From positions 10,731,134 to 10,795,133 of the forward strand of contig CM033401.1 in the NCBI GenBank assembly GCA_019426215.1: a stretch of DNA of 64,000 bases, read 5' to 3'. This DNA comes from Buddleja alternifolia (lineage: Eukaryota; Streptophyta; Magnoliopsida; Lamiales; Scrophulariaceae). How positions within the stretch are numbered: position 1 is the stretch's first letter; each line of letters begins with the position of its first letter. The notes beneath the pieces were generated by a model. It saw only the letters and a program-made list of their open reading frames with translations, made no database searches and was not told the origin of the DNA. Shown piece after piece: positions 35,706-46,600 of this stretch. Made by a program: the position numbers and the translations under genes.

Positions 35706-37263
35706 TGCTAAAATATAAAATTTTGTAAAACACAATGTAGTTCAAATGAGAAAGTGCAAAACAAAAATTGTATACATAAAAGTGAAAAAACACAAAAGTG
35801 TGAATGAGTTATTGTTTTACACATGATTAAAATTATATAATTAAAAGTGCCACAACCCTATAATTCTACGGCCAAAAATTCAATTTTGCCTAAAAATTCT
35901 TGAACCAGTGACTCCAAAAGAGTAATTGATTTAATGTATAGGCCAAAAAAGGTTCTAGGATCCAATGACACACGATCATAACTAATTTAATACCTAACCA
36001 TTTTACTTTCATTGGAGAAAAAAAATGTTATTTTTTGTACATGAGCCATCGTGACCAAATCCAAAGCCGCCTCGACTAATATTTTTGAATGCATGTACTT
36101 GAATTTGCACGAAACCCAACACATTTTTTACCAAACCCGACCCGACCCATCCTTTTGCTACCCATGCTATTATTTAAATTTTTTTAAATGAATCTATTAA
36201 TTAAGATTCCAGTATCTATCTCCTCTTCCCAAGAAATTCCACGCCTTTGTAATGCTATTTTACACTAAAGATTTATATATAAAATTTCAACTGAAACAGT
36301 CAAAACGACAGCTAAATTTCTTCGTGGGAGTTGTGGTCCATATCAATATCTATATATATTCTGATAAATATGTGGTCTATATATATAGTTGTAGACAAGG
36401 TATTAGATTTCAGTTTTGGTGTACATTTAGGAGTAATAAATTTAGAAAAAAATTTGGGGATATCCAAAATTTCGATTTCGATTTCCATTTTAGAGAAATC
36501 ATAGAAATTTATAGAAATATTTGGAAATTTTCAATAAAAATGTAGATAATTTTAATTATCATAATTATACATCTTTTATATAAATAATATTGTATATATA
36601 ATATATGTATAGTGAATTTGTTAAGTAATATGACTAAAATATGAGGTGACAAATATAAAATAAATATGATTTGAGAGTAAAGTAATAACCAAATCTCCCA
36701 AAAATTTCATTAAAATAAAGTATCACAATTTAAATGTAAATCATCATTTAAAACCACATTGAGTTTTTCGGAGGAATGAAACTGCTATCATTGATATCTC
36801 ACCTTTCTCCACTTTCATACTACATGTACAAATTATTAGTTAAATGTTGACAGTATTCAGCCCATGACATTTATGGACTCATTTTGAATCTTATTTAAAA
36901 ATAAATAATTAAATATTATTTTCAATTTCAGAAATTTCGAGAAATTTCAGGAAATTTTGGTAGATATTTAACAAAGTAATTTTTTTTAATTTTAAATTTC
37001 TGGAAATTTCGGGTTTTGACAAAGGTTTCGGGAAATTTCGGTAGATATTCTGCAAAATTGGATCGAAGGTGAGATTTCGCTTCGAGACCCCCGGAAATCC
37101 AAAATTACGGTGAAAATTTTGAAATTTCGGAGGAAAGTTAAGACCATGGTTGTAGGTTTGATCATAGACAATAAGTTAGAAAATCATATCAAATCACCAT
37201 GCTAAACAATACTATCAAATTCTCTGTTTTCCTTATTTTTCATATTCATATTCTCTCTATTCA
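35706..37263 (+). pseudogene. P1: relic copy of the GLR-B promoter and exon 1 start
   Basis: Aligns with P2 and P3 from TGCTAAAATATAAA onward through the TATA box (TATATAAA, 36276-36283). After an insertion (36369-37169) it reaches the ATG of exon 1 (37200-37202). About 64 bp of the signal-peptide coding sequence remain before homology stops at about 37263. No splice donor, no receptor domain. A non-functional exon relic, but possibly still a promoter. Confidence 0.85.
36369..37169. mobile_element. Insertion in P1, related to the GLR downstream flank
   Basis: Interrupts P1 between CTGATAAA and the AATAAGTTAGAAAATC segment. It carries repeated AAATTTCGG / TTTCGGGAAATTTC words (36920-37130). 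Its first 350 bp resemble 24318-24680 and 62115-62480 (TTTTAGAGAAATCATxGAA and further). No terminal repeats were identified; probably a dispersed repeat family. Confidence 0.6.
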
Positions 37264-37480
37264 CGTGACCCTTTTAAGGGTAAAATGATATTTTATGGCG
37301 CTTTGTGGTTCACTACTTTACTCTTTTAAGTTCAAATTACATTCTGAATATTACAATTCAAAATAGTGAAACCATAAGAAATATTATTTCAACTGGTACA
37401 ATGTCATTTTTACGCTTAAAAGAGTCACATGTGATTCATATGATGGAATCTTGGCGAAATATTTTTATTTCGTAAAAAAA
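37264..37480. other. Spacer between P1 and P2
   Basis: AT-rich, no gene. It contains inverted half-sites around TTTTAAGGGTAAAATG and CTTTTAAG, not assigned to any element. Confidence 0.5.
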
Positions 37481-38298
37481 TGCTAAAATATAAATTTTTG
37501 TAAAGCCCGTTGTAGTTGAGATAAGAAAGTGTGAAATAAAAAGTTTATACAAAAAAGAGGAAGTGTTGCTGTTTTTACCCCATATCAAAAATTACATGAT
37601 CAAAAGTGCCACCACCTTGTAATTCTTGGACAAAAAATGTAATTTTGCCTAACCATTTAGGATCCAATCTGTCATGCCCCGAGCCCCGGGACCATGACAA
37701 CCGCCGCAAGCTCTCGGGAAACATCCCCAAGGCATGCAAGGCTCACCTAGTAACAAAATTGGTATAGAGCATCTATACCTAAAAGATAAGAATTCCCAAC
37801 GTATAAAATAAATAACTCCATAATAGAAATTCAATTCTCGAATGGTAAAAGAGATCCCTGATACAATAAATCCAATACTAGTAAATTAATCTCTAAGTTC
37901 AATCCAAAACGAACAAGTTCATCGTAATTAAAAGAATGAAGTCTATCTATATCATACTAAAGAATGCTAAATTAAGAAATAGGGCTCCTCGAGATATGAC
38001 AATCGAACATGAATAATTCTCCTTCCACTAAGTCTCGGCATCTGAAAAAAAATGTTAATGAAAATAATGAGCACGACGGCCCAGTAAAGAACTCTAACAC
38101 TCAACTAGTCGGATCAAGCAAGCAAAATAATAATTATTTCTTTTGTCTAGAGAAAACCATAGCTTTTAACACGATGATTTTAAAAGAATATCACGATAAG
38201 ATAAAACAACACTTGAAAACATTTAATATACGTAAAACAACCAATCTCGATTCAAAATTCACCATGCAAAACTAATACATAAGCCAATATTGGTTAGG

Positions 38299-38432
38299 GA
38301 CAGGTTTAACCCCCCTGTCTCGGGTCACTAGTACTGGTTTCACCCCCCTGTGCAGGATTACTAGTGTAGGCTTCACCCCCCTACACTGGGTCACTTAGAT
38401 AGGCATCACCCCCCTATCCTGGGTCACTGACC
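38299..38432. repeat. Tandem repeat in the solo LTR
   Basis: Four imperfect units of about 35-40 bp, each with CACCCCCCT or a close variant and GGGTCACT or a close variant. Confidence 0.8.
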
Positions 38433-39117
38433 AATCCTCAAACCCAAATAGGTCACGGCTTTCCATTGCCTATTCCGGAGTAGTCAACGTCGTATTAGTC
38501 TCAACCACGAATTTTCAAAACCACCTCCACAACAATCACGTTTTCAAAACCACCTCCACAACAATCACGTTTTTCAAAACCACGCTATCACATAAATGAA
38601 ATCATATTTTTCACTTTTCAATTCCACACTCAAAAAACTCAAATCATATTCACCTTTTCGCAAAATCAATACATATATAGGCATACTTGATCCAAGTTAT
38701 GAAAATCACACACGCACACCAAAAATACTACATATACGAGCTTATATAAACTAGAAGAGTGAAAAATCACTTACCTCAACTCCAACACTTATAATGTCCA
38801 AAAGTTCCTTATAGCTAATGAACTTGATCTAGAATAATAAACGACAAATTATTAGTTTTACTGAAAAGTGAACCTGTACACTAACATATAACTTTGATGT
38901 AAAAGGCCTTCACTTTACTAATCAATTCTTAGCATAACTGATTCCCAAATGGCAGGATGTTCATAATTAAAAGAAAGACCAATTATAGTCCAATTGTCTT
39001 TCTCCTTCGCTACTACCCGAACCACTCAAAACTAAGCTACCAAATTCTCCATTCCATGGCCCACCACTAACGATATACATGTTAATTATAATAATTTGTC
39101 AATAAGACATGTAAAAG

Positions 39118-41538
39118 ATTAAACTTGACATGGCAAAAGCGTATGATAGGGTGGAATGGGATTTATTGATTGAGATTCTTAATCGGTTTGGTTTTCACCC
39201 TACTTTTGTTAATTGGATTCGTACTTGTATTTCGACAACAAGTTTCTCTACTCTCGTTAACGGATTTCCTTTTGGTTTTTTCACTCCGTCTCGAGGAATT
39301 AAGCAAGGCGATCCTTTATCGCCCTACCTTTTCCTCTTATATTTTGACCTTTTCTCCCGTTTGCTTATTAGGGCGGAGATGACTAATGCCATCAAGCGTG
39401 TTAAAATTAGCCGAAGCAGTCCACCCATTTCGCACATCATGTATGCGGATGATTTACTGATCTTTGGAAATGCTACCGAGGAAAATGTTGATGGTATTGC
39501 GGATGTCATTGGTGAGTACGAAGCTTGGTCGGGGCAGTGTGTTAGTAAGGAGAAATCTGTGATCCATTTTAGTAAAAAATTTCCTAGGCATAAGAGGCAG
39601 GCAGTTTGTTTGAAGTTGGGGTTTAGGGAGTGCAATCACAAGATCAAACATTTGGGGATCCCGTTGTGTAAGCCGGCAACTAGATTTCGTGATTTTGATG
39701 AGCTGCTAGAGCGAGTGGGAAAAAAATTAAGTGGATGGAAAATGAAAATGCAAGCTCATGTGGGTCGTAACGTGCTTGTCAAAGGAGTGGCACAATCAAT
39801 TCCAGTCTACTTTATGTCCTTATACGATCTCCCAGTTGCAGTGTGTGACAGGCTTGATAGATGTATGCGAAATTTTTGGTGGGGCGATTTGGATGAAGGT
39901 CGCCATCTTAGGCTTAGGAGTTGGGACTTTATTTGTTTGCCAAAACAGTTTGGCGGGTTGGGGCTTCGGCGTTCTCGAGATATGAATAAGGCTTTGGTGT
40001 CAAAGCTTGCATGGAAGATGTGTGGTGAGGACACGGCGCTTTGGATTGAACTTCTCAAGTCTAAGTACCTTCGGGGATCTCATTACTTGGATCAAAATGA
40101 AACTCCCCGTACTTCCTCAAAAATTTGGAAAAGTATTATGGCATGCAAGGAGTCCATCAAAAAAGGGCTTTGTTTTTCAGTTTCATCTCAAGGAATAATT
40201 CGCACATAGGAAGATCCGTGGATTCCATCCATTCCCAGTTTTGTTCCAAGTAAAGGCTCGATTTCTGAGATTGAGGAGGCTCAATCGTACTTAGTGAGGT
40301 ACTTGGTGGACAGTGATACCCTCCATTGGAGAGTTGATTGCTTAAATAGGTTTTTTCAACCCAATATTGTTAAAGAGATATTGAAAATTCGCATTCCATC
40401 TTGTATGGAACCCCGGAGGATCCTTTGGACCCCCTCCAACAATGGTAAGTTCTCGGTGTCAAGTTCGTATCTTATTAATAACTCTGATCGTTTTTTAGTT
40501 AACAAAAGGGGTGAAGCTGATTTTTGGAATCAATTCTGGAAAGCTAAAGTGCATGATCGTCTAGAATTTTTCTGGTGGAGAGTTCTGTCGAAGTCAATCC
40601 CTTCTGGAGAACATTTACACCTCATTCTGCCTCAGATTGACCCTACATGCTTATTGTGCCATGATCGCGATGAATCGGAGGAGCATATCTTCATTAATTG
40701 TCCATATGCCCGGCAAGCCTGGTGGAATTCAAAATGGGGACTGCGGACAGATTGGTTTGAAGGTAAAAGTATGTTCGAGTTCATGCTTTTCATTTTAGAT
40801 AAGAGGAACCCGATGTTCTCTTCCTTTGATATGTATCTGGAGTTCTTGCAATTTGCTACTTGCCTCATGGTTCGTATTTGGCACAATCGAAACCGGGTTC
40901 TGCATGGTGAGAACTTGGAACCTGTGGATATTTTGTTGTGTCATGTTTATTCTACTGCCCAGGAGCACTTTGAGACACAAAGTAAAAAGTGGAAATATCC
41001 CCGTCTCTCCCGCATGCCTAGTGAGACTACTGTAGATCCTTTCCCTTCTCTTCGTGTCAATGTTGATGCTGCATTTAAGGATGGAGATTGCTGTGTGAGT
41101 GTGGGAGTTCGAGATGAACATGGGCGCCTGGTATTTGCTGCATCCAATCTTGATTCAGCGATCGATGCCAAAGATGCAGAACTTCTTGCGATAAAATTTG
41201 CATGTTCATGGTTGGAGAAATCCCCCTGCGAGAATATTGTTTTGGAAAGTGATTGCTTAGGGGCTATTGAAGATATCTCAAATCCCTCCCTTGAAGTTTG
41301 CTGGAAATATGAAGTGCTTGTTCTTGAAATTAGGAAAATTTTTGGTTTTAAACCTGGCTGGAGTCTTGCTTTTATTCGGAGAGATTTGAACTCTCTTGCC
41401 CACAATCTGTGCCAGTGGGGTTTTGTAAGGAGTTGGAAGGGACCTATTCCCTTATCCCTTCTTAAAGATGATGTTTTGTGTAATGTGGAGATTATTTCTC
41501 CAAACATTGTTTCTTGCTTTTCGAATTTATATAATTAA
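39118..41538 (+). pseudogene. LINE ORF2 C-terminal part: RT, zinc region, RNase H
   Basis: Reads IKLDMAKAYDRVEW, GIKQGDPLSPYLF and the catalytic MYADDLLIF, then KIKHLGIPL, FWWGD and the zf-RVT region (FWWRVLSK, CLLCHDRDESEEHIFINC). It ends with a plant RNase H-like domain (VNVDAAFKD, KDAELLAIKFA, LESDCLGAI). The frame is a single one broken only by TAG at 40207-40209, where most relatives have Trp, so decay is slight. The endonuclease domain and ORF1 are absent. It served the element's own retrotransposition. Confidence 0.93.
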
Positions 41539-41560
41539 TGGCTTGAATGATCAAAAAAAA
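39118..41560 (+). mobile_element. 5-prime truncated LINE (L1-type)
   Basis: Begins inside the RT domain and ends in a short A run. It is flanked by the duplication GTAAAAG (39111-39117, 41561-41567). Loss of the 5-prime part and the A-tail are typical of target-primed reverse transcription. It is inserted in the solo LTR. Confidence 0.9.
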
Positions 41561-42269
41561 GTAAAAGTGGGTACAATCTACTATAGGACCGCCCATGTAT
41601 CTGCAAGAGAGTTTCAGCGTCCTAGAATTTTCCAACAAAGTTCGTTCATAATATCATATAAAACTCCAAATCTTCTGACCCACTCACCTTCATGCTTGTT
41701 GACTCCAATATAATTGAATTCTTCCTATTTAACTATACTGACGACAATAACTTCAGAGCATAATTGATGCGCATATAAACTTTAAGTCGGTGACCTGAAT
41801 TTAAAAGTAGGAGCAACAATATGCTTACTTTTCGTCTCCCGGCTGAGAAACAATTTGCCCAGTAGCCGCACTCCTTTTGCCCTTTTTCAAACTTAAGTAA
41901 ATCTTGTAGGTATTCATATTAATAGGGTTGTACGGTAATTCCTATATTTATCAATAAGCCCATATTTTCCTATATGAAAACTCTTGGCCCTAAATATGGT
42001 ATAATTACAATTAGACCATGAATCGAGAAATATTTTATATCTAGCTATTTTTACCCATATACAACTGACTACATACTATTTTATTAACTTTATTATTATT
42101 GTATATAAAAAGAAAACTAATTTACCCGGGCTTTACACAATCCGACACGATCATAACTAAATTAGGACCTAACCATTTTACCCTCTTTAATTGACAAAAA
42201 AGTGTTATTTTTTGTACATGAGCCAGCATGACCAAATCCAAACCCGACCGGACCAATTTTTTTCTTTTT

Positions 42270-42608
42270 GGGATAATAACACTCACACCCCCTCAATGAT
42301 GGGGTAGTTACATAAATCTCCCCTTACTAATTGATAATTACAAACACACCCCCTCAATGAGTCTATTTGTAAGGTTTACAGGGTGTGCAATTGTAAGAAT
42401 TATTACGCACAAGGGGTGCAATTGTAATTGAGAAATATGTTATTTGTAAGGTTTACAGGGTGTGCAATTGTAAGAATTATTACGTACAAAGGGTGCAATT
42501 GTAATTGAGAAATTTTTAACATGAGGGGGTGTATTTGTAATTATCAATTAGTAAGAGGAGATTTGTGTAATTACCACATCATTGAGGGGGTATGAGTCTA
42601 ATTATCCC
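42270..42608. mobile_element. MITE (Mutator-type), copy a, in P2
   Basis: 339 bp with inverted ends GGGATAATAACACTCACACC and TATGAGTCTAATTATCCC. Inside, a block of about 75 bp (ACAGGGTGTGCAATTGTAAG) is tandemly doubled. Same family as 43034-43292 and 62849-63139. Confidence 0.85.
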
Positions 42609-43033
42609 CTATTTTATTTTATTTTGAACAAGACCCGACCAATATTTTTGAATGCATATTTTCCACCCGACCCGATCCAACTCATTCTTTTGCTATTCAT
42701 GCTATTATTTAATTTTTTTTAATGAATCTATTAATTACGATTCCAGTATCTATCTCCTCTTTCCAAGAAATTTCGCGCCTTCTTGCCATTATTTTATGCG
42801 CTATTAATTTATGCTTAAGCTTTTTATATAAAATTTGGACTTAAAGAGTCAACCACAGTAATGAAATTTCTTCGTCTATATCTATATCTATACATGCTCG
42901 ATAAACGAGATAAAGTTAGAAAATCATATCAAATCACCATGCTAAACAATAATAATTCTCTCTTTTCTTTATTGTTCATATTATCGTTCTCTATTTATTT
43001 AATTTCGAAAGTTGTTATGCTGCTGGAGATGTT

Positions 43034-43292
43034 GATAATTACACTCAAACCCCCTCAATGATGGGTAATTACACAAATTTCCCCTTATTAATTGATAATT
43101 ATAAACACACCCCCTCAAGGGGTCTATTTGTAAGATTTACAGGGTGTGCAATTGTAAGAATTGTTACTCACAAAGGGTGTAATTGTAATTAAGAAATTAT
43201 TAACATAAGGAGGTGTATTTGTAATTATCAATTAGTGATTGAAAGTTTGTGTAATTACCACATCATTGAGGGGGTATGAGTCTAATTATCCC
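43034..43292. mobile_element. MITE, copy b, at the P2/P3 junction
   Basis: Same family as copy a, but its first bases coincide with GATAAT of exon 1 in P2 and the leading GG is lost. Its right end is followed by the same flank as copy a (GAACAAGACCCGACC), so it was copied together with the promoter and did not insert independently. Confidence 0.83.
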
Positions 43293-43611
43293 TTCTTTTT
43301 TTGTTTTTTTTTGAACAAGACCCGACCAATATTTTTGAATGCATATTTTCCACCCGACCCGATCCAACTCATTCTTTTGCTATTCATGCTATTATTTAAT
43401 TTTTTTTAATGAATCTATTAATTAAGATTCCAGTATCTATCTCCTCTTTCCAAGAAATTTCGCGCCTTCTTGCTATTAATTTATGCTTAAGCTTTTTATA
43501 TAAAATTTGGACTTAAAGAGTCAACCACAGTAATGAAATTTCTTCGTCTATATCTATATCTATACATGCTCTGATAAACGAAATAAAGTTAGAAAATCAA
43601 ATCAAATCACC
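43293..43611 (+). promoter_or_regulatory. P3: promoter and leader of GLR-B, with upstream ORF
   Basis: Contains TATATAAA (43497-43504), about 108 bp before the start codon and therefore a reasonable TATA box. The leader has a 13-codon upstream ORF at 43533-43574 (ATG AAA TTT ... TGA), followed after 37 bp by the exon 1 ATG. The same TATA and leader occur in P1 and P2. Tissue or hormone elements cannot be assigned by eye. Confidence 0.65.
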
Positions 43612-46600
43612 ATGCTAAACAATAATATCAAATTCTCTCTTTTCTTTATTGTTCATATAATCATTCTCTATTTATTTAATTTTGAAAGTTGTTATGCTGC
43701 TGGAGATGTTGATAATAGGAACTCGGAGGAACTCCAATCCTTGTTCCAGATTGGTGTAATTCTCGACCGGAATTCACCTTTTGGATCCATGACAGAATTA
43801 TGCATGGATATGGCTATTTCAGACTTTTATTCTGCACATCCAAATTATAAAACAAGATTGCAACTATACAAGAAGGATGCTAAAACTGTCTTTGACGTCA
43901 ACTTTGCTGGTAAGATGGATTTATTTTCTTGCACTGAAAAGTTTTGTCTGGTTTTTCTCAGCTAAAGAAATGTTAGGTAAAATAGAGTCAATTATATATG
44001 ATTGAGGAATGGAGGGTTACAGTCTAAAATTTAAATACCATTTGGATTTATACTAATGTATGGGGAATTAGGGAGTTGATAAAGGCGCTCAAACTTTTGT
44101 TATTAGTACTCCAAGTTCCATTTAATTTTATCAAAGGACAAAATTATCCTTAATGCCTATGGTTCGCCGGAACGCCGGCTCAACCTTCTGTTATTTGTAC
44201 TCCACATTCCATTTTATTTTATCCAAAGGAAAAAATTATCCTTAGTGCCCATGGTTTGCCGGAACGGCCGTTCTGGCACGGGAAGGGTGCCTCCGTTCCA
44301 AAGTTTCATGCTGTCATGGGGATAAGCATGGAATGAGAGGGTGCGCCGAGAAATCAGCCGAACGACCTATATATTGGTTTGGCTCGGCCATTCTGCCGAT
44401 TTCTCGTTGTGGAATGGTGATTCTCGTCCGGAACGGGAGGTAGTGAAGAGTCTGAAGAAGACAACTAAAGGAGTCAAACGGGCCTAAAGGGCCGGATTTA
44501 TCCATCTCGTTAGGCCTCTTTATTTGTGGGAGGCCGGATTGATCCATCCCTTTAGTTAAAGGGGACGGGCCGATCCGGCCCCTTAGTAAAGGCCTTTAGG
44601 TCCCCTTTACTAAGGGGCCGTCCCAACCCCTTTAGTAAAGGGGACGAGACTTAAATGAGACAGAGACCTTAAGGGGCCTTAAAAGGACTCCCAAAATTGA
44701 ATCACTTTGGGCAATGAGTTTTTTTTTATTATTATTTGTGCATTTGTTTATCATTTCAATATTTATCTAGTGAATTTTTTTTTTAATTCTTTCATTTATT
44801 TTGACTATATATAAAAAATAGTCATTTTAGTAATTACATTTAAGAACTGAAATAATTGAAAATTGAAATGAATTGGATGAGGATGAGTGAATAAAATTGG
44901 AATGGAATTGGGAAATTTATAGAAGATTAATAGGGATAGCAAAAATAAAAAAAAGGAAAAGGTACATGTTGCTGCACTTTGCACAGCAAAGTGCAAAGAA
45001 TTGCTAAGTGCTAACGGTCAGCAATTTACTGACCGTTAATTTTTAATTTTTTTTTTATAATTTTGGTTTTTGGAAAAATATATTAAAAAAATAATATTGT
45101 TAATGGGCCCGGCCCGCCCATCCCGTTAAGCTAACGGGATGGGTCGACTGGGCCCATTAGGCAAGTCCTTTTAAAGGCCTTGTCTCTTTTAAGGCTTGCC
45201 TCTTAAGGGGACAAAGCCTCAAATGAGACAAGGTCTCAAAGGACCTTAAAGAGGACTTAAATGGGCCGTCCCCTTTAAGGCCCGTTTGACACCTTTAAAG
45301 ACAACCATAGAGAGGAATAGGGAAATGGAACGAGAAAAAGGGGAAAGAAAAAGAAAAAGAAAAAGGAAAATGGAGAAAGTTTGACTTTAGATATATATTT
45401 CCTTTTCAAATAATATCCTCTAGTATGTTAATTTGCTAAATTTGGGTTAATTAATAGATTGACATGTTAAATTACTTAAATTGGGGCCAAAATTGGAAAA
45501 ACGTATATTGAGATTAATATTTGTGAAATAATGAACCTAATGTTTCAGTTGTATAATATCAAATTTAAAGTTAATTAACATGAATAAATTCGATAAAATA
45601 GCCCAATAAATTTTGAAATATTATTTCAGAATTTTATACTTTGTAATTTAGACTTTGAATGCTTAAAATTGAGATAATTAGAGTATAATAAAAATCATAA
45701 ATGTTTTAATTGTTTTAAAAAAATAATTTTTTAAAACAATTTAGTTGCGAAAACGTGGAACGGCCGCGACCGTTCCACACTTTGCAATGGAACTGGAAGG
45801 GTGGCCTCCGTGACGGTGACCACGACCGTTTCCTGCGAACCATGTTAATGCCAAAAATATATAAATTAGTGCAAGACACATCGCACCTTGTATTATCGGA
45901 AGTACACATGGTGTCTAAAACAAAGTGTCGAACCATCAAAGCTTTGTTTTAGAAAAAAAAAAAAAGGAGGTAGGGAAAAACATGAGGCCCTTCAAACTTG
46001 TTGGAAATCTTTTTCTCAACGTTCGAAGAAAAAAATCTGTCCATTAGTTGCTGCATATATTTGGCTTTTTGGTTGCTTTTTAAATTAAAATCAATTAGAG
46101 TTTTGGCGCTGTACAACAAAAGAAATGAAAATAATTTAGAGGAGTTGGATAAAATATTATAACTTGTAAATATTAAAAATTTCGAGGAAAACATAGAGTA
46201 CTATCTAGTACTCGATTAGCCCACTAATAATACATTTGGTAATTTCATTTGTTCACATTGTTTTACTCCTGTTTTTTCTCATTTAAATATTGTTAGACTC
46301 TTCGAAACAAATGTTTAGAGCTTTTGTTTAATATTTTGTATGATGAGTTATTTCTTTTCAGAATAGTTTAAGATATTAGCCATTTCTCAAAAATTAGTTG
46401 ATTTTACATTTTTATGATTTGCAATATTATATCTTTGTGTCTCTTTGAATGATTGACCCTCAATTGGAGCTTACGTATGCATTTTCCTTTTTTTTGAAAT
46501 ACACGTGCAAGTACGGAAAGAAAGATAAAAGGTAGATTTCAAGTCATCATAGACCTAACACACAAACAAATTCTAACTTTAAGGCGTCATAAAACTAAGT

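Larger units (their letters stand above)
37670..42137. mobile_element. Solo LTR (probably Ty3/gypsy) carrying a LINE
   Basis: Starts TGTCATGCCCCGAG and ends GGGCTTTACA, flanked by the 5-bp duplication CAATC (37665-37669, 42138-42142). P1 shows the unoccupied sequence. Without the LINE it is about 2.0 kb and non-coding. TG...CA ends, a 5-bp duplication and no coding region indicate a solo LTR. Assignment to gypsy rests only on the TGTCAxGCCCC start, which is common there. Confidence 0.8.
37481..43039 (+). pseudogene. P2: relic copy of the GLR-B promoter and exon 1, with a solo LTR and MITE inside
   Basis: Promoter copy 37481-37669 and 42138-43039, split by the solo LTR. The TATA box is 42825-42832. 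The exon 1 relic starts at ATG 42939 and reaches 43039, where it fuses at GATAAT with a MITE that begins the P3 unit. Small indels put the end of the signal-peptide sequence out of frame, and the donor site is missing, so it cannot encode the receptor. Confidence 0.87.

Noticed and set aside
42861..43061. 66-codon frame as a small secreted protein gene
   Set aside because: It is the upstream ORF fused to the P2 relic of GLR-B exon 1, ending in MITE sequence.
44314..44547. 77-codon minus-strand frame
   Set aside because: Falls in the GC-rich foldback and its neighbour. The open frame reflects base composition.
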